Shown: positions 1-9,045 of the stretch, in pieces | How positions within the stretch are numbered: the first letter of the stretch is position 1 | Layout of the letters: the number at the start of each line of letters is the position of its first letter | Origin: Nocardia brasiliensis | GTDB taxonomy: Bacteria > Actinomycetota > Actinomycetes > Mycobacteriales > Mycobacteriaceae | Assembly: GCF_011801125.1 (NCBI RefSeq) | Contig: NZ_CP046171.1 | Span: 4,464,001 to 4,528,000, forward strand | Direction: 5' to 3' | DNA: 64,000 nucleotides | Translations under genes and position numbers: made by a program | Notes under the pieces: model-generated | The model's input: the letters and a program-made list of their open reading frames with translations, nothing else | Databases searched by the model: none | Told to the model about the DNA's origin: nothing

Positions 1-2
1 TA

Positions 3-581
3 TCCGGCAACTACTGCACGGACAAGAAGGCGAGCGCAGTCAACGGCATCCTCGGACGGGGCAAGAACGTCGTTACCGAAATCACTGTTCCCGCAAGGCT
101 GGTCGCCCAACGCCTGCACACCACCGCTGCCCGCGTCGCCGACCTCAACGTCCGCAAGAACCTCATCGGGACCGTCCTCGCCGGCGGAATACGCACCGCC
201 AACGCCCATTACGCCAACATGCTCCTGGCCCTCTACCTCGCCACCGGACAGGACGCCGCCAATATCGTCGAAGGCTCACAGGGAATTACTCACGCCGAGA
301 ACCGCGGCGGAGACCTGTATTTCTCCTGCACCATGCCCAACCTCATAGTCGGCACCACGGGCAACGGCAAGCAGCTCGGGTTCGCGGAAAACAATCTGGA
401 CCGGCTCGGCTGCCGCGACCCCCGCGCCCCGGGTGATAACGCTCGTCGCCTCGCGGTCATCGTCGCCGCGACGGTGCTGTGCGGTGAGCTCTCGCTGATG
501 GCCGCACAAACCAACCCGGGCGAACTGATGCGCGCCCACACCCGACTCGAACGCGCTCCCCACCGAACCGAACCGAGGTAA
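3..581 (+). CDS. HMG-CoA reductase, C-terminal part (5' end outside the window)
   Basis: This reads from the window edge as the last 192 residues of a class I hydroxymethylglutaryl-CoA reductase, which makes mevalonate from HMG-CoA with NADPH. The visible part opens with SGNYCTDKKAS, carrying the catalytic lysine region, continues through a GRGKNVV segment and an LSLMAAQ segment, and ends with a His about 14 residues before the stop (RAHTRLER), where the family keeps its catalytic His. The stop lies 4 bp before the HMG-CoA synthase start, so the two are co-transcribed; reductase followed by synthase is the order in known actinobacterial mevalonate clusters. No truncation other than the window edge is seen. 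Confidence 0.9.
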   Translation, partial: SGNYCTDKKASAVNGILGRGKNVVTEITVPARLVAQRLHTTAARVADLNVRKNLIGTVLAGGIRTANAHYANMLLALYLATGQDAANIVEGSQGITHAENRGGDLYFSCTMPNLIVGTTGNGKQLGFAENNLDRLGCRDPRAPGDNARRLAVIVAATVLCGELSLMAAQTNPGELMRAHTRLERAPHRTEPR

Positions 582-585
582 CCGC

Positions 586-1773
586 ATGTCCGCCCCATCC
601 ATCGGAATCCACGACCTGTCGATCGCCACCACGCACTACGTCATCGACCAGGCCACCCTCGCCCGCTACCATGGCGTCCCGATCGATAAGTACCACCGCG
701 GTCTCGGCCAAGAAGCCATGAGCGTCGCCGCCGCGGACGAGGACATCGTCACACTCGCCGCCACCGCCGCGAGGCCCATCCTCGACCGTCACGGCACCGA
801 CAGCATACGAACGGTGTTGCTGGCCACCGAATCCTCTGTCGACCAAGCCAAAGCCGCAGGGCTGTACCTGCACTCGCTGATCGGCCTGCCACACACCTGC
901 CGCGTCGTCGAACTCAAACAAGCCTGCTATTCCGCCACCGCCGCCCTGCAACTCGCCACCGGGCTCATCACCCACGATCCCACCGAACACGTCTTGATCA
1001 TCGCCACCGACATCGCACGCTACGACCTCGATACACCCGCGGAAGCCACCCAAGGAGCCGCGGCAACTGCCATTCTCGTCACCGCTGACCCTGCACTGGC
1101 CGAACTGCATCCCGTCACCGGCATCTACTCCACCGATATCAACGACTTCTGGCGCCCCAACTACCGCACCACCGCGATCGTCGACGGCAAGCTGTCCATC
1201 AACGCATACCTCAACGCCATCCACCACGCCTACACCGATTACCGCCACCGCGGCGGTCGCGCCCTCGACGAGTTCGCCGCCTTCTGCTACCACCAGCCAT
1301 TCACCACCATGGCCTACAAGGCTCACCGGCACCTGCTGCAGGCCCACGACTTCTCCCCCACCACAAGCGATCTCGATCACGCCCTGGCCGCCACCACCCA
1401 CTACAACCGAATGATCGGCAACAGCTACACCGCCTCGGTCTATCTCGCCCTGGCCTCGCTGCTCGACCACGGCGACGACCTCACCGGCAAACCCATCGCC
1501 ATGCTCAGCTACGGATCCGGATGCGTCGCCGAGTTCTTCACCGTCACACCGGTCGGCGGCTACCGCACAGCCCTGCGCACCGACACCAACCGCGAAACGA
1601 TCCACGCGCGCAAACCAATCGACTACCACCGCTACCGCGCGTTGCTCACCGAACCACCCCACACAAAGGGAAACCATGTGCTCCCCCGGACAACCAACGC
1701 GCCCTACCGACTCGCCGCAATCGACGACCACACCAGAGTCTACGAAACAGTCCGTCGAGCAGAGACAGCCTGA
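586..1773 (+). CDS. mvaS: Hydroxymethylglutaryl-CoA synthase
   Basis: The 395-residue protein condenses acetyl-CoA with acetoacetyl-CoA to HMG-CoA, the entry step of the mevalonate pathway. The nucleophile is Cys114 in ELKQACYSATAAL, Glu82 lies in TESSVDQAK and the conserved His236 in CYHQPFT; length and motif order fit bacterial MvaS. The ATG follows the upstream stop by 4 bp, with GAGG overlapping the end of the reductase gene as ribosome binding site. It is the last gene of the mevalonate operon here: 27 bp after its stop an IS3-family element begins, so anything once downstream is separated from it. The mevalonate route is an accessory one in actinomycetes, usually tied to terpenoid production; that link is inference. 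Confidence 0.93.
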   Translation: MSAPSIGIHDLSIATTHYVIDQATLARYHGVPIDKYHRGLGQEAMSVAAADEDIVTLAATAARPILDRHGTDSIRTVLLATESSVDQAKAAGLYLHSLIGLPHTCRVVELKQACYSATAALQLATGLITHDPTEHVLIIATDIARYDLDTPAEATQGAAATAILVTADPALAELHPVTGIYSTDINDFWRPNYRTTAIVDGKLSINAYLNAIHHAYTDYRHRGGRALDEFAAFCYHQPFTTMAYKAHRHLLQAHDFSPTTSDLDHALAATTHYNRMIGNSYTASVYLALASLLDHGDDLTGKPIAMLSYGSGCVAEFFTVTPVGGYRTALRTDTNRETIHARKPIDYHRYRALLTEPPHTKGNHVLPRTTNAPYRLAAIDDHTRVYETVRRAETA

Positions 1774-1830
1774 AACCGACCGGGTAGAGACCCACCGGCC
1801 TGGAGTGTTCCCGGTTTTGTGGACTCGGGA

Positions 1831-2715
1831 TCAAGCCGCGATCTGACTGATTTCTCTGTACCCTAACTCGTATTGCCGTGGTGTCAAATAGCCGAGCGCC
1901 GAATGCGGACGAACGGTGTTGTAGTAGAACTCAATCCAGTCGAACGTCTCCTTCTGCAGCGACTTCACCGTCGGCCACGGACGAGCGTGTACCAGCTCCT
2001 TTTTGTAGGTCGCGAAGAACGATTCCGCGACCGCGTTGTCGAAGCACGATCCCGTCCGGCCGAGGGACCGTAGGACACCATTCTTTGCACAATATTTCGC
2101 GAATTCCTTCGAGGTGTACTGGGTTCCGCGATCGCTATGGAAAACAACACCTTTCGCCGGGCGTCGGCGCGCGATGGCCATATCGAGGGCGTCGGTGACC
2201 AGCGACGTGCGCATGTGATCAGCGATCGCCCAGCCGACCACGGCCCGATCGTGCAGATCGATCACGGTGGCCAGATACGCCCACCCGGTCCAGGTCTTGA
2301 CGTAGGTGATGTCACCGCACCAGCGTTGGTTCGGCTGCGCGGCAGTGAAATCACGCCCGATCCGATCCGCGGCGTCCACCGGCTTGGATCCCCGGATCGT
2401 GGTGCGCCGGAACGGTTTCGGAAACCGGCCTTGCAGACCGGCCGCCCGCATCAACCGCCACACCCGCTTACGCGAGACCCGCCGCCCGGCCGCCGCCAGC
2501 GCCGCGTGCACACGCCGAACACCCGGATTGCCACGCAGTTTCGCGTGGATCGCCTCGATCAGCAGCGTCAGCATGCGATCGTCGCGCTCCCGGTCGCTGC
2601 GACCGCGGCCTTTCCACTTGTAGTAGCCCGACCGAGACACGTCCAGTTCCCGGCACATGAACTCGATGTCGAATTCCCCCGACGCAGCCCAGTCCGCGAT
2701 CGCGGCGAATTTCAC
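1831..2715 (-). CDS. IS3-family transposase OrfB (copy 1)
   Basis: The 294-residue product is the catalytic half of an IS3-family transposase. An HTH_21-like segment occupies roughly residues 45-100 and the retroviral-type integrase core carries Asp135 (CGDITYV), Asp195 (FHSDRGTQY) and Glu231 (NAVAESFF), the D-D-35-E spacing of the family. The C-terminal YYNTVRPHSALGYLTP signature is present. The GTG at 2715 overlaps the orfA stop, but the working protein is probably the OrfAB fusion made by -1 frameshifting: the OrfB frame stays open upstream to the A7G slippery run at 2744-2751. Confidence 0.92.
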   Translation of the reverse strand: MKFAAIADWAASGEFDIEFMCRELDVSRSGYYKWKGRGRSDRERDDRMLTLLIEAIHAKLRGNPGVRRVHAALAAAGRRVSRKRVWRLMRAAGLQGRFPKPFRRTTIRGSKPVDAADRIGRDFTAAQPNQRWCGDITYVKTWTGWAYLATVIDLHDRAVVGWAIADHMRTSLVTDALDMAIARRRPAKGVVFHSDRGTQYTSKEFAKYCAKNGVLRSLGRTGSCFDNAVAESFFATYKKELVHARPWPTVKSLQKETFDWIEFYYNTVRPHSALGYLTPRQYELGYREISQIAA

Positions 2716-3014
2716 CGCTGGTCTTTCGCGAACCAGGTCGCAACTTTTTTTGCGAACGCGACCTGCATCTTCAACTCCGCGTTCTCCGCACGCAACCGTT
2801 CCAACTCGGCCTGTTCCGAGTCGGTCAGTCCCTTCTCCCGGTCACCGGAAACCCCGGATTCCTTCGCCCTCTTCACCCATTTCCTCAACGTCATCTCGTG
2901 CACGCCGATATTGCGCGCCACCTCGGCCACCGGCCGACCCTGATCCAGGACGAAACCTACCGCCTGGGCCTTGTACTCCTCGGTGAAACTACGCCGCGTC
3001 GAACCCAACACCAA
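2712..3014 (-). CDS. IS3-family transposase OrfA (copy 1)
   Basis: The 100-residue protein has an N-terminal helix-turn-helix (residues ~10-55, with RNIGVHEMTLRKWV) that recognises the terminal repeats, and a leucine-zipper-like coiled coil (LERLRAENAELKMQV). Near its end the minus strand carries A-AAA-AAA-G (2751 to 2744), a classic -1 slippery heptamer in the correct phase to pass ribosomes into the OrfB frame. The gene ends with TGA overlapping the OrfB GTG. Confidence 0.9.
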   Translation of the reverse strand: MVLGSTRRSFTEEYKAQAVGFVLDQGRPVAEVARNIGVHEMTLRKWVKRAKESGVSGDREKGLTDSEQAELERLRAENAELKMQVAFAKKVATWFAKDQR

Positions 3015-3295
3015 ACTCCCGTGCTACCAGGCGGCTATCTCCTCCGTGTCCACCGAACCGGGAACGCTCCAGCCTTCTGTCCGTCTGGCGAGATAAAGGC
3101 TGCCCCTTGGGATAACTCTCAATATATTGCCCGAAGGAAAGACGACGAAAGCCGTGCCGCATATGCTCAGCATCGGGGTAGCGGACTAGCAGTCAAGGCG
3201 TAGCGGGGATCTCGTGCTGTATCGAGGATACTGCATACGGCGAGCCTGCCTCGCGTGGATCACTTTGGAGTGTTCCCGGTTTTGTGGACTCGGGA

Positions 3296-4180
3296 TCAAG
3301 CCGCGATCTGACTGATTTCTCTGTACCCTAACTCGTATTGCCGTGGTGTCAAATAGCCGAGCGCCGAATGCGGACGAACGGTGTTGTAGTAGAACTCAAT
3401 CCAGTCGAACGTCTCCTTCTGCAGCGACTTCACCGTCGGCCACGGACGAGCGTGTACCAGCTCCTTTTTGTAGGTCGCGAAGAACGATTCCGCGACCGCG
3501 TTGTCGAAGCACGATCCCGTCCGGCCGAGGGACCGTAGGACACCATTCTTTGCACAATATTTCGCGAATTCCTTCGAGGTGTACTGGGTTCCGCGATCGC
3601 TATGGAAAACAACACCTTTCGCCGGGCGTCGGCGCGCGATGGCCATATCGAGGGCGTCGGTGACCAGCGACGTGCGCATGTGATCAGCGATCGCCCAGCC
3701 GACCACGGCCCGATCGTGCAGATCGATCACGGTGGCCAGATACGCCCACCCGGTCCAGGTCTTGACGTAGGTGATGTCACCGCACCAGCGTTGGTTCGGC
3801 TGCGCGGCAGTGAAATCACGCCCGATCCGATCCGCGGCGTCCACCGGCTTGGATCCCCGGATCGTGGTGCGCCGGAACGGTTTCGGAAACCGGCCTTGCA
3901 GACCGGCCGCCCGCATCAACCGCCACACCCGCTTACGCGAGACCCGCCGCCCGGCCGCCGCCAGCGCCGCGTGCACACGCCGAACACCCGGATTGCCACG
4001 CAGTTTCGCGTGGATCGCCTCGATCAGCAGCGTCAGCATGCGATCGTCGCGCTCCCGGTCGCTGCGACCGCGGCCTTTCCACTTGTAGTAGCCCGACCGA
4101 GACACGTCCAGTTCCCGGCACATGAACTCGATGTCGAATTCCCCCGACGCAGCCCAGTCCGCGATCGCGGCGAATTTCAC
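3296..4180 (-). CDS. IS3-family transposase OrfB (copy 2)
   Basis: The protein is identical to the OrfB of copy 1: a 294-residue DDE integrase-core transposase with Asp135, Asp195 and Glu231 intact. It is expected to be made mainly as an OrfAB fusion by -1 slippage at the A7G run (minus strand, 4216 to 4209). Nothing distinguishes the two copies at protein level, so both may be active. Confidence 0.92.
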   Translation of the reverse strand: MKFAAIADWAASGEFDIEFMCRELDVSRSGYYKWKGRGRSDRERDDRMLTLLIEAIHAKLRGNPGVRRVHAALAAAGRRVSRKRVWRLMRAAGLQGRFPKPFRRTTIRGSKPVDAADRIGRDFTAAQPNQRWCGDITYVKTWTGWAYLATVIDLHDRAVVGWAIADHMRTSLVTDALDMAIARRRPAKGVVFHSDRGTQYTSKEFAKYCAKNGVLRSLGRTGSCFDNAVAESFFATYKKELVHARPWPTVKSLQKETFDWIEFYYNTVRPHSALGYLTPRQYELGYREISQIAA

Positions 4181-4479
4181 CGCTGGTCTTTCGCGAACCA
4201 GGTCGCAACTTTTTTTGCGAACGCGACCTGCATCTTCAACTCCGCGTTCTCCGCACGCAACCGTTCCAACTCGGCCTGTTCCGAGTCGGTCAGTCCCTTC
4301 TCCCGGTCACCGGAAACCCCGGATTCCTTCGCCCTCTTCACCCATTTCCTCAACGTCATCTCGTGCACGCCGATATTGCGCGCCACCTCGGCCACCGGCC
4401 GACCCTGATCCAGGACGAAACCTACCGCCTGGGCCTTGTACTCCTCGGTGAAACTACGCCGCGTCGAACCCAACACCAA
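4177..4479 (-). CDS. IS3-family transposase OrfA (copy 2)
   Basis: The protein is identical to the OrfA of copy 1: 100 residues with an N-terminal helix-turn-helix and a short coiled coil, ending in a 4-bp overlap with orfB. The slippery run is preserved. Confidence 0.9.
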   Translation of the reverse strand: MVLGSTRRSFTEEYKAQAVGFVLDQGRPVAEVARNIGVHEMTLRKWVKRAKESGVSGDREKGLTDSEQAELERLRAENAELKMQVAFAKKVATWFAKDQR

Positions 4480-4614
4480 ACTCCCGTGCTACCAGGCGGC
4501 TATCTCCTCCGTGTCCACCGAACCGGGAACGCTCCACTTGCGGCTATTAGCGAACGGGAACAAATGAATATGCCGTCAGGCCGGATTCCTGCGCGGACGA
4601 CGCGACAGTTCCAT

Positions 4615-5949
4615 TCATCCCAACGTGTTTCGGATAACGAGACGTAGGTGCCTCGCGTGATCGGGCGCTTGCTGCGCGTGTAGCTGCCGGACTACGCGGT
4701 TCAACTGTTCCTCAGCCCGGACGGAACGGGTTTCGGCGATGATACGCAGGGCATGCCGGGCAACGTCGATCGCTTCGTCAGGCCTTGATGTCCCCGCCAG
4801 GGCGACAGCCAGCAGCGCCAAGCCGCGGCCGAGGTCGCGCCGATTCTCCGTCTTCCAAGCAGATATCTGCGGCTCCAGGACCGCTAGGGCTTCATCGGGA
4901 CGCCCCAATTCGAGGAAGCACTCCGCGGATTCCATTCCGATGTATTCAGGCGTGCAGTAACTCGCCAAGTCGCACTCGCCGCCGTTCGACGACGAAGCTT
5001 GCTGCCGGGCCTGTTCGAGAGCTCGAGTAGCGTCCTTTGCGTGGCCGAGGCGGGCGTAACCCTGGGCAAGTTGTCGTAGCGCCGCAGCACGATGGCGAGG
5101 AGTGAGGCGGGCGGTCGTATTCAATGCGGTCCGAGCGAGGGCGATGGTGGCATGTGCCTTACCAGCATCAGCGGCAAGGTTGCTCTGCCTCATGGTGACG
5201 TACGACAGCAGTTGCCGCTCCCCCGTCTCGCGAGCCAGGTCGGCGGCAATAGTGGTGAACTTGACTGCTGCGCGCAAATCCCCGGCATCTTGGTGCAGCC
5301 AGCCTAGAAATTCAGCGAATCGAGCATGAACGACATTTATTCGCTTCTGGGTTTGACCGTAACTGGTACGTCCAAGGCCCTCCACGAACTGCAGTTGCTG
5401 GGTCACGAGCGGAACCAAGGATTGCGGACCGGCCAGACTGTCAGTGCGGACGTACGCTTCCAGTGTGGACAGCAGCGAATCGATGATCAGTGTGTCGGCA
5501 GCCGAGCTAGTGGGTACCGTGCCGCCGCTGAGCCGCAAAGGGGGCAACGCGGACGGCCTTCCCGGGTTATCGTCGATATCGAACCAGAGCAGCTCAGGCG
5601 GAATTCCGAGCGCACGGGCGTAGCGGACCAGTTTGTCAAGATCTCGTACCTTATTGCGGCCGTTCTCGATTCGACTCAGCTGCCCCTGGGTGATGCCCAG
5701 CCATCGGGCCAACTGAGCTTGCGAAACCGGGTGCTCGCCATGGTGGGGATGATGCCGCCATGTATTGAGCACCGCGCCGATATCCTTACTCCGCAACGCC
5801 GTTCGCAGGCCACTTGTACGCCAGTCCGTGGCACTCAACCGGGGCGGCCTGCCCACCTTCCGACTGCAGGGACCGCACGTCGTTGCTTTATTGTCGCGCG
5901 CCAAGCCTGCCCCGCACCGGGGGCAATTCCGGCGTTGCTTGTCCAGCAT
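4615..5949 (-). CDS. XRE-family regulator with zinc-ribbon N-terminus and TPR-like C-terminus
   Basis: The 444-residue protein has three parts. The first 30 residues hold CPRCG...CGPC, a four-cysteine zinc-ribbon-like motif. A Cro/CI-type helix-turn-helix follows (around QAQLARWLGITQGQLSRIE, residues ~75-100). The remaining ~270 residues are alpha-helical with tetratricopeptide-like repeats (ALRQLAQGYARLGHAKDATR, GLALLAVALAGTSRPDEAID). This architecture is common among actinomycete regulators of development and secondary metabolism. The ATG at 5949 is preferred, with GGAAG upstream; an open extension to a TTG at 6105 adds 52 residues lacking family character. It is divergent from the creatininase-like gene. 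The ligand is unknown. Confidence 0.8.
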   Translation of the reverse strand: MLDKQRRNCPRCGAGLARDNKATTCGPCSRKVGRPPRLSATDWRTSGLRTALRSKDIGAVLNTWRHHPHHGEHPVSQAQLARWLGITQGQLSRIENGRNKVRDLDKLVRYARALGIPPELLWFDIDDNPGRPSALPPLRLSGGTVPTSSAADTLIIDSLLSTLEAYVRTDSLAGPQSLVPLVTQQLQFVEGLGRTSYGQTQKRINVVHARFAEFLGWLHQDAGDLRAAVKFTTIAADLARETGERQLLSYVTMRQSNLAADAGKAHATIALARTALNTTARLTPRHRAAALRQLAQGYARLGHAKDATRALEQARQQASSSNGGECDLASYCTPEYIGMESAECFLELGRPDEALAVLEPQISAWKTENRRDLGRGLALLAVALAGTSRPDEAIDVARHALRIIAETRSVRAEEQLNRVVRQLHAQQAPDHARHLRLVIRNTLG

Positions 5950-6287
5950 AACCGTCTCGCTTCCGTCGAAAACCGTTGTGGGGCAGCTATTGTGAACGAC
6001 CAACTGTGCACGGCCTTCGACCCGGTCAGCGGCATCACGGAACCATCCGAACGGCTCAGGCAGACAGTGTGACGGATTCGTCGAATCCTGCGATGCAGCG
6101 TTCAACCTTCAATGATAGTCGAGACCGCTTCGGCCGAGCCACGAATGCCCACTACGCATGAATCCCATTCTGCCGACGCATATCCCAGCTCGCCGAGAAG
6201 GACAACGATATACTTTACGTCAGCTCATATCGCCTGCCCGCGAGGGACCCACGGCTCCGTGGCCTGGACACACAGGGAGTGATCACC

Positions 6288-7007
6288 GTGACCTTCGCAT
6301 TCTGCACGTCCACCTCACACGATGCATCAGTCCGACGTGCCCGGATCGCGACCCTTCCGGTCGGAAGCTTTGAACAGCACGGCGATCACCTGCCATTGGC
6401 GACCGATACGCTGATCGCGTGTGAGATCGCGAGGCGAGTCGCGGCAACCTACGAGCTGTTTCTGCTACCTCCGGTCGCGGTAACGTGCTCGCAAGAACAC
6501 GCCAAATTTCCTGGCACGGTATCAATCAGAGCGGTGACGCTGGTTGCCGTGGTGGACGATATCGCGCAGTCGCTGAACAGATCAGGCATCCCCAGCCTGA
6601 TACTGGTAAACGGGCATGGCGGTAACCACGTGCTTGCGAACGTCGTATGCGAGCACAACGCGGCCGGTCGGCCGATGATGTTGTTTCCGACAATGGAGGA
6701 CTGGTGTTCCGCCCGAATCCACGCGGAGATAGAAACGACCGACCACGACGATATGCACGGCGGCGAACTGGAGACCTCGATCCTGCTCCATGCCTACCCC
6801 GAACTTGTCAGCGATAGCTACAAAGAGGCCGACCACGAGGCGCGAGACCGTCCGCATCTACTCATGACCGGAATGGCCGGCTACACCACCAGCGGAATCA
6901 TCGGCCGCCCGTCCCTCGCTACCGCAGCCAAAGGCCAAGCCGCGCTTGACAGCCTCAATGCATCCTTCGCTTACCATCTAAAGCAACTGACCGGCAAGAG
7001 CCTTTAG
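6288..7007 (+). CDS. Creatininase-family amidohydrolase
   Basis: The 239-residue protein has the metal-binding pattern of the creatininase/MftE family: LPVGSFEQHGDHLPLATD (Glu29, His31, Asp40), LVNGHGGN (His110) and HGGELETS (Glu160). These ligands bind two divalent metal ions that hydrolyse amide bonds in creatinine or related substrates. The GTG at 6288 lies about 9 nt after AGGGAG; an in-frame GTG at 6279 overlaps that site and is less likely. Its partner is the divergent XRE regulator at 4615-5949. No mycofactocin genes are nearby, so an MftE role is not supported and the substrate is unknown. Confidence 0.85.
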   Translation: MTFAFCTSTSHDASVRRARIATLPVGSFEQHGDHLPLATDTLIACEIARRVAATYELFLLPPVAVTCSQEHAKFPGTVSIRAVTLVAVVDDIAQSLNRSGIPSLILVNGHGGNHVLANVVCEHNAAGRPMMLFPTMEDWCSARIHAEIETTDHDDMHGGELETSILLHAYPELVSDSYKEADHEARDRPHLLMTGMAGYTTSGIIGRPSLATAAKGQAALDSLNASFAYHLKQLTGKSL

Positions 7008-7012
7008 AGCTC

Positions 7013-7206
7013 CTATCGGGTTCGGTTGCTGAGTCGTCGCCAGTAGATCAGGGCAGCGGCGAGGTCGAGGAATCCGTGATGGATATCAGTGCGTCGTTCC
7101 CATTGGATGGCCAGCCGCCGGTACTGGTGCGGCAGGGCGAAAGTCTGCTCGACGATCCAGCGGCTAGCGGTGGCCTTGTCTCGGGTACCGCGGCGAGTGA
7201 GGTTCC
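7013..7206 (-). pseudogene. IS5-type transposase, C-terminal remnant
   Basis: The minus strand encodes about 64 residues typical of the end of an IS5/DDE_Tnp_1 transposase: RWIVEQTFALPHQYRRL, then QWERRTDIHHGFLDLAAAL and a terminal YWRRL. The N-terminal four fifths, both inverted repeats and the start are missing. The stop is TAG at 7015-7013, six bases after the creatininase stop. Confidence 0.75.
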
Positions 7207-7451
7207 AGCTTATATGAATGGCACCGGTTGGGCGTGCTGGATGATCACCAGTCGTAGCCTGCTGGAGGTGCAGAGTCGGGGCTGGCTCGTGAGATTCCTG
7301 CCGCCCGATGTGGCTGGCTCGCCGGGGTTCGCGTCCCGGCTCGGCACCGGCCGCGGGTTTGACTCAACACAGGTGCGAGATACACAGGCCGAAAGCCGGA
7401 ATGTCGCCTGCGGCTTCTTCATCCGAAACGAGTTGAAGGGTAACGCGGTTG

Positions 7452-8620
7452 ATGGTCGTGATCGGGGTTGACCCGCACAAATCCACGCATACAGCGGCGG
7501 CGCTGGACAGCGGCGACCACAAGACGCTCGAGACAATCCGCCTCGACGCGACACTGCCGGAGTATCGGCGGCTTCTGTTGTGGTCGAAGCGATTTCAAGA
7601 GCGCAGGTGGGCGGCGGAGAACGCGTGGGCTTGGGCCGGCATCTGTCCCAGTGGCTGATGGCCCAGGGCGAGACGGTGACCGACGTGCCAGCAACGGCGA
7701 CCGCGCGCGTGCGGGAGCTGTCGCGAGGACGCCGGCGCAAGAACGACAAACTCGATGCCGCCGCAGCGGCGAGCGTCGCCGCGTTGCAGGGCGACGCCGT
7801 CCCGGTGGAGGCCGAAGGAGCAGCCACCGTACTGCGGATGCTCGACGAGCGCCGCACCAACCTGACCAGGCAACCCACCCGCACCGTCAACCAGCCGCAC
7901 GCCGTGATGCGTGAACTGCTGCCCGGCGGCGTATCCACCGCTTTGACCGCCAACCAGGCTGCCGACGCCCTGCGTCGAATCCGGCCGGCCTCGCCGGTCG
8001 AGCGCGTCCGCAAGGAGCTGGCCCGGGAACTGGTCGCCGAGATCCGGACCCTGGACACCAGGCTGAAGGCCAACCAGCAACGCATGCAGGACACGGTCGT
8101 CGAATCCGGCACCAGCCTGCTCGACGTCGTCGGCGTCGGCCCGGTCGTGGCCACTCGCCTGCTGGGCCGCACCGGCCGCGCATCGAGATTCCGCACGTCG
8201 GGCGCATTCGCCGTGCATGCCGGTGTCGCGCCGATCCAGATCGCCAGCGCCGACAAGGAGCGGCATCGCCTCTCTCGTGAAGGTGACCGTCAACTCAACA
8301 ACGCTTTGCACACCATCGCCCTGGTCCAAGTCCGCATGCCCTGCAGTAGAGGCCGGGCGTACTACGACAAGAAGATCGCCGAGGGCAAGAGCCACAGGGA
8401 AGCGATGCGATGCCTCAAACGCCGTCTCTGCGACCATGTTTGGCGCATCACGATCGCCGACGAGCGGCTCCAGGCACCTGGGGCGGGTCCCGGAGGACAC
8501 TCGGGGGCGACTACAGAACCCTGCGCGACCGGTACAACCCCGTGGACCGGCTCTTCGGATAAGTCACTTCCGGAACCCGCCGCACTCCAGACTACGACGA
8601 TGCCAGTTCCGGCAGCTTGA
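7452..8620 (+). pseudogene. IS110-family transposase, frameshifted
   Basis: The N-terminal RuvC-like DEDD domain starts MVVIGVDPHKSTHTAA, and the C-terminal transposase_20 domain has the LLDVVGVGPVVATRLLG and GAFAVHAGVAPI blocks of IS110 elements. The frame breaks near 7620-7627: up to RRWAAENA it is in one frame, and from GLGRHLSQWL onward in the -1 frame, consistent with a one-base deletion. A full protein of about 390 residues cannot be read. Element ends were not identified; 7207-7451 in front of it contains no recognisable gene. Confidence 0.8.
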
Positions 8621-8694
8621 CAAATACAGAGGAACCCCTGAAGTAGTGGACATCCGAAATAGCGGGACCGATTGTCCCTGGAAGGATGTTCCTC

Positions 8695-9045
8695 ATGCCT
8701 CGTCCGCGTCGATCGTATTCGCCTGAGTATCGGGTGGAGGCGGCGCATCGGGTGATCGATTCCGGTCCTCCGGTTCGTGATGTCGCTCGCGAGCTGGATG
8801 TGCACGAGAACCTGCTGCACAAGTGGGTGCGTGACGAGCGGCGGCGGATGGCTTCGGCTGGGCAGGCTGGCCGTGGTGGAACCCAATACCAAAGGTGCTC
8901 AACCACTTTCCGAGGACGAGTGTGCGGAACTGGCCCGGTTGCGGGCCACGGTGACCGCGCAGGCGGCGAAGATGGCCGAACAAGCCAAGGACATCGCCCT
9001 TCTGGAAAAGCCTCGGCGTACCTTGCGGCACGGCATCCAAAATGA
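8695..9045 (+). pseudogene. IS3-family OrfA, frameshifted
   Basis: The product begins MPRPRRSYSPEYRVEAAHRV with the helix-turn-helix segment RDVARELDVHENLLHKWV, and then loses its frame near 8850. The continuation with the expected leucine-zipper character (LSEDECAELARLRATV, AEQAKDIALLEK) lies in another frame. The intact OrfA would be about 110 residues. It lies directly in front of the orfB remnant. Confidence 0.7.

Larger units (their letters stand above)
1801..3071 (-). mobile_element. IS3-family insertion sequence, copy 1 (complete)
   Basis: This 1271-bp element has imperfect terminal inverted repeats of about 29 bp: the left end starts TGGAGTGTTCCCGGTTTTGT, and the right end read inward starts TGGAGCGTTCCCGGTTCGGT. 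It is flanked by the 3-bp direct repeat GCC (1798-1800 and 3072-3074), the duplication size expected for the family. It carries overlapping orfA and orfB on the minus strand. Its proteins are identical to those of the copy at 3266, which points to recent transposition. Confidence 0.93.
3266..4536 (-). mobile_element. IS3-family insertion sequence, copy 2 (complete)
   Basis: This is a second 1271-bp copy in the same orientation as copy 1 and 194 bp beyond it. It has the same terminal repeats and its own 3-bp target duplication CTT (3263-3265 and 4537-4539). The encoded proteins match copy 1 exactly. The different target duplications show that each copy inserted separately, rather than by tandem duplication of the region. 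Confidence 0.93.

Noticed and set aside
457..1731. A long open frame on the minus strand across the HMG-CoA synthase gene
   Set aside because: It is Val/Gly-rich, has no family character and lies opposite a clear mvaS gene; in high-GC DNA such antisense frames are common.
3072..3265. Possible cargo gene between the two IS3 copies
   Set aside because: The 194 bp hold no frame with a start, ribosome binding site or family character.
1801..4536. Tandem duplication of one IS region by assembly error
   Set aside because: The two copies have different 3-bp target duplications and different flanks, which fits two insertions; long reads would settle it.
6288..7007. Creatininase-like gene as MftE of a mycofactocin cluster
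   Set aside because: No mftA, mftB, mftC or mftD genes are within the window, so only the general family call is supported.
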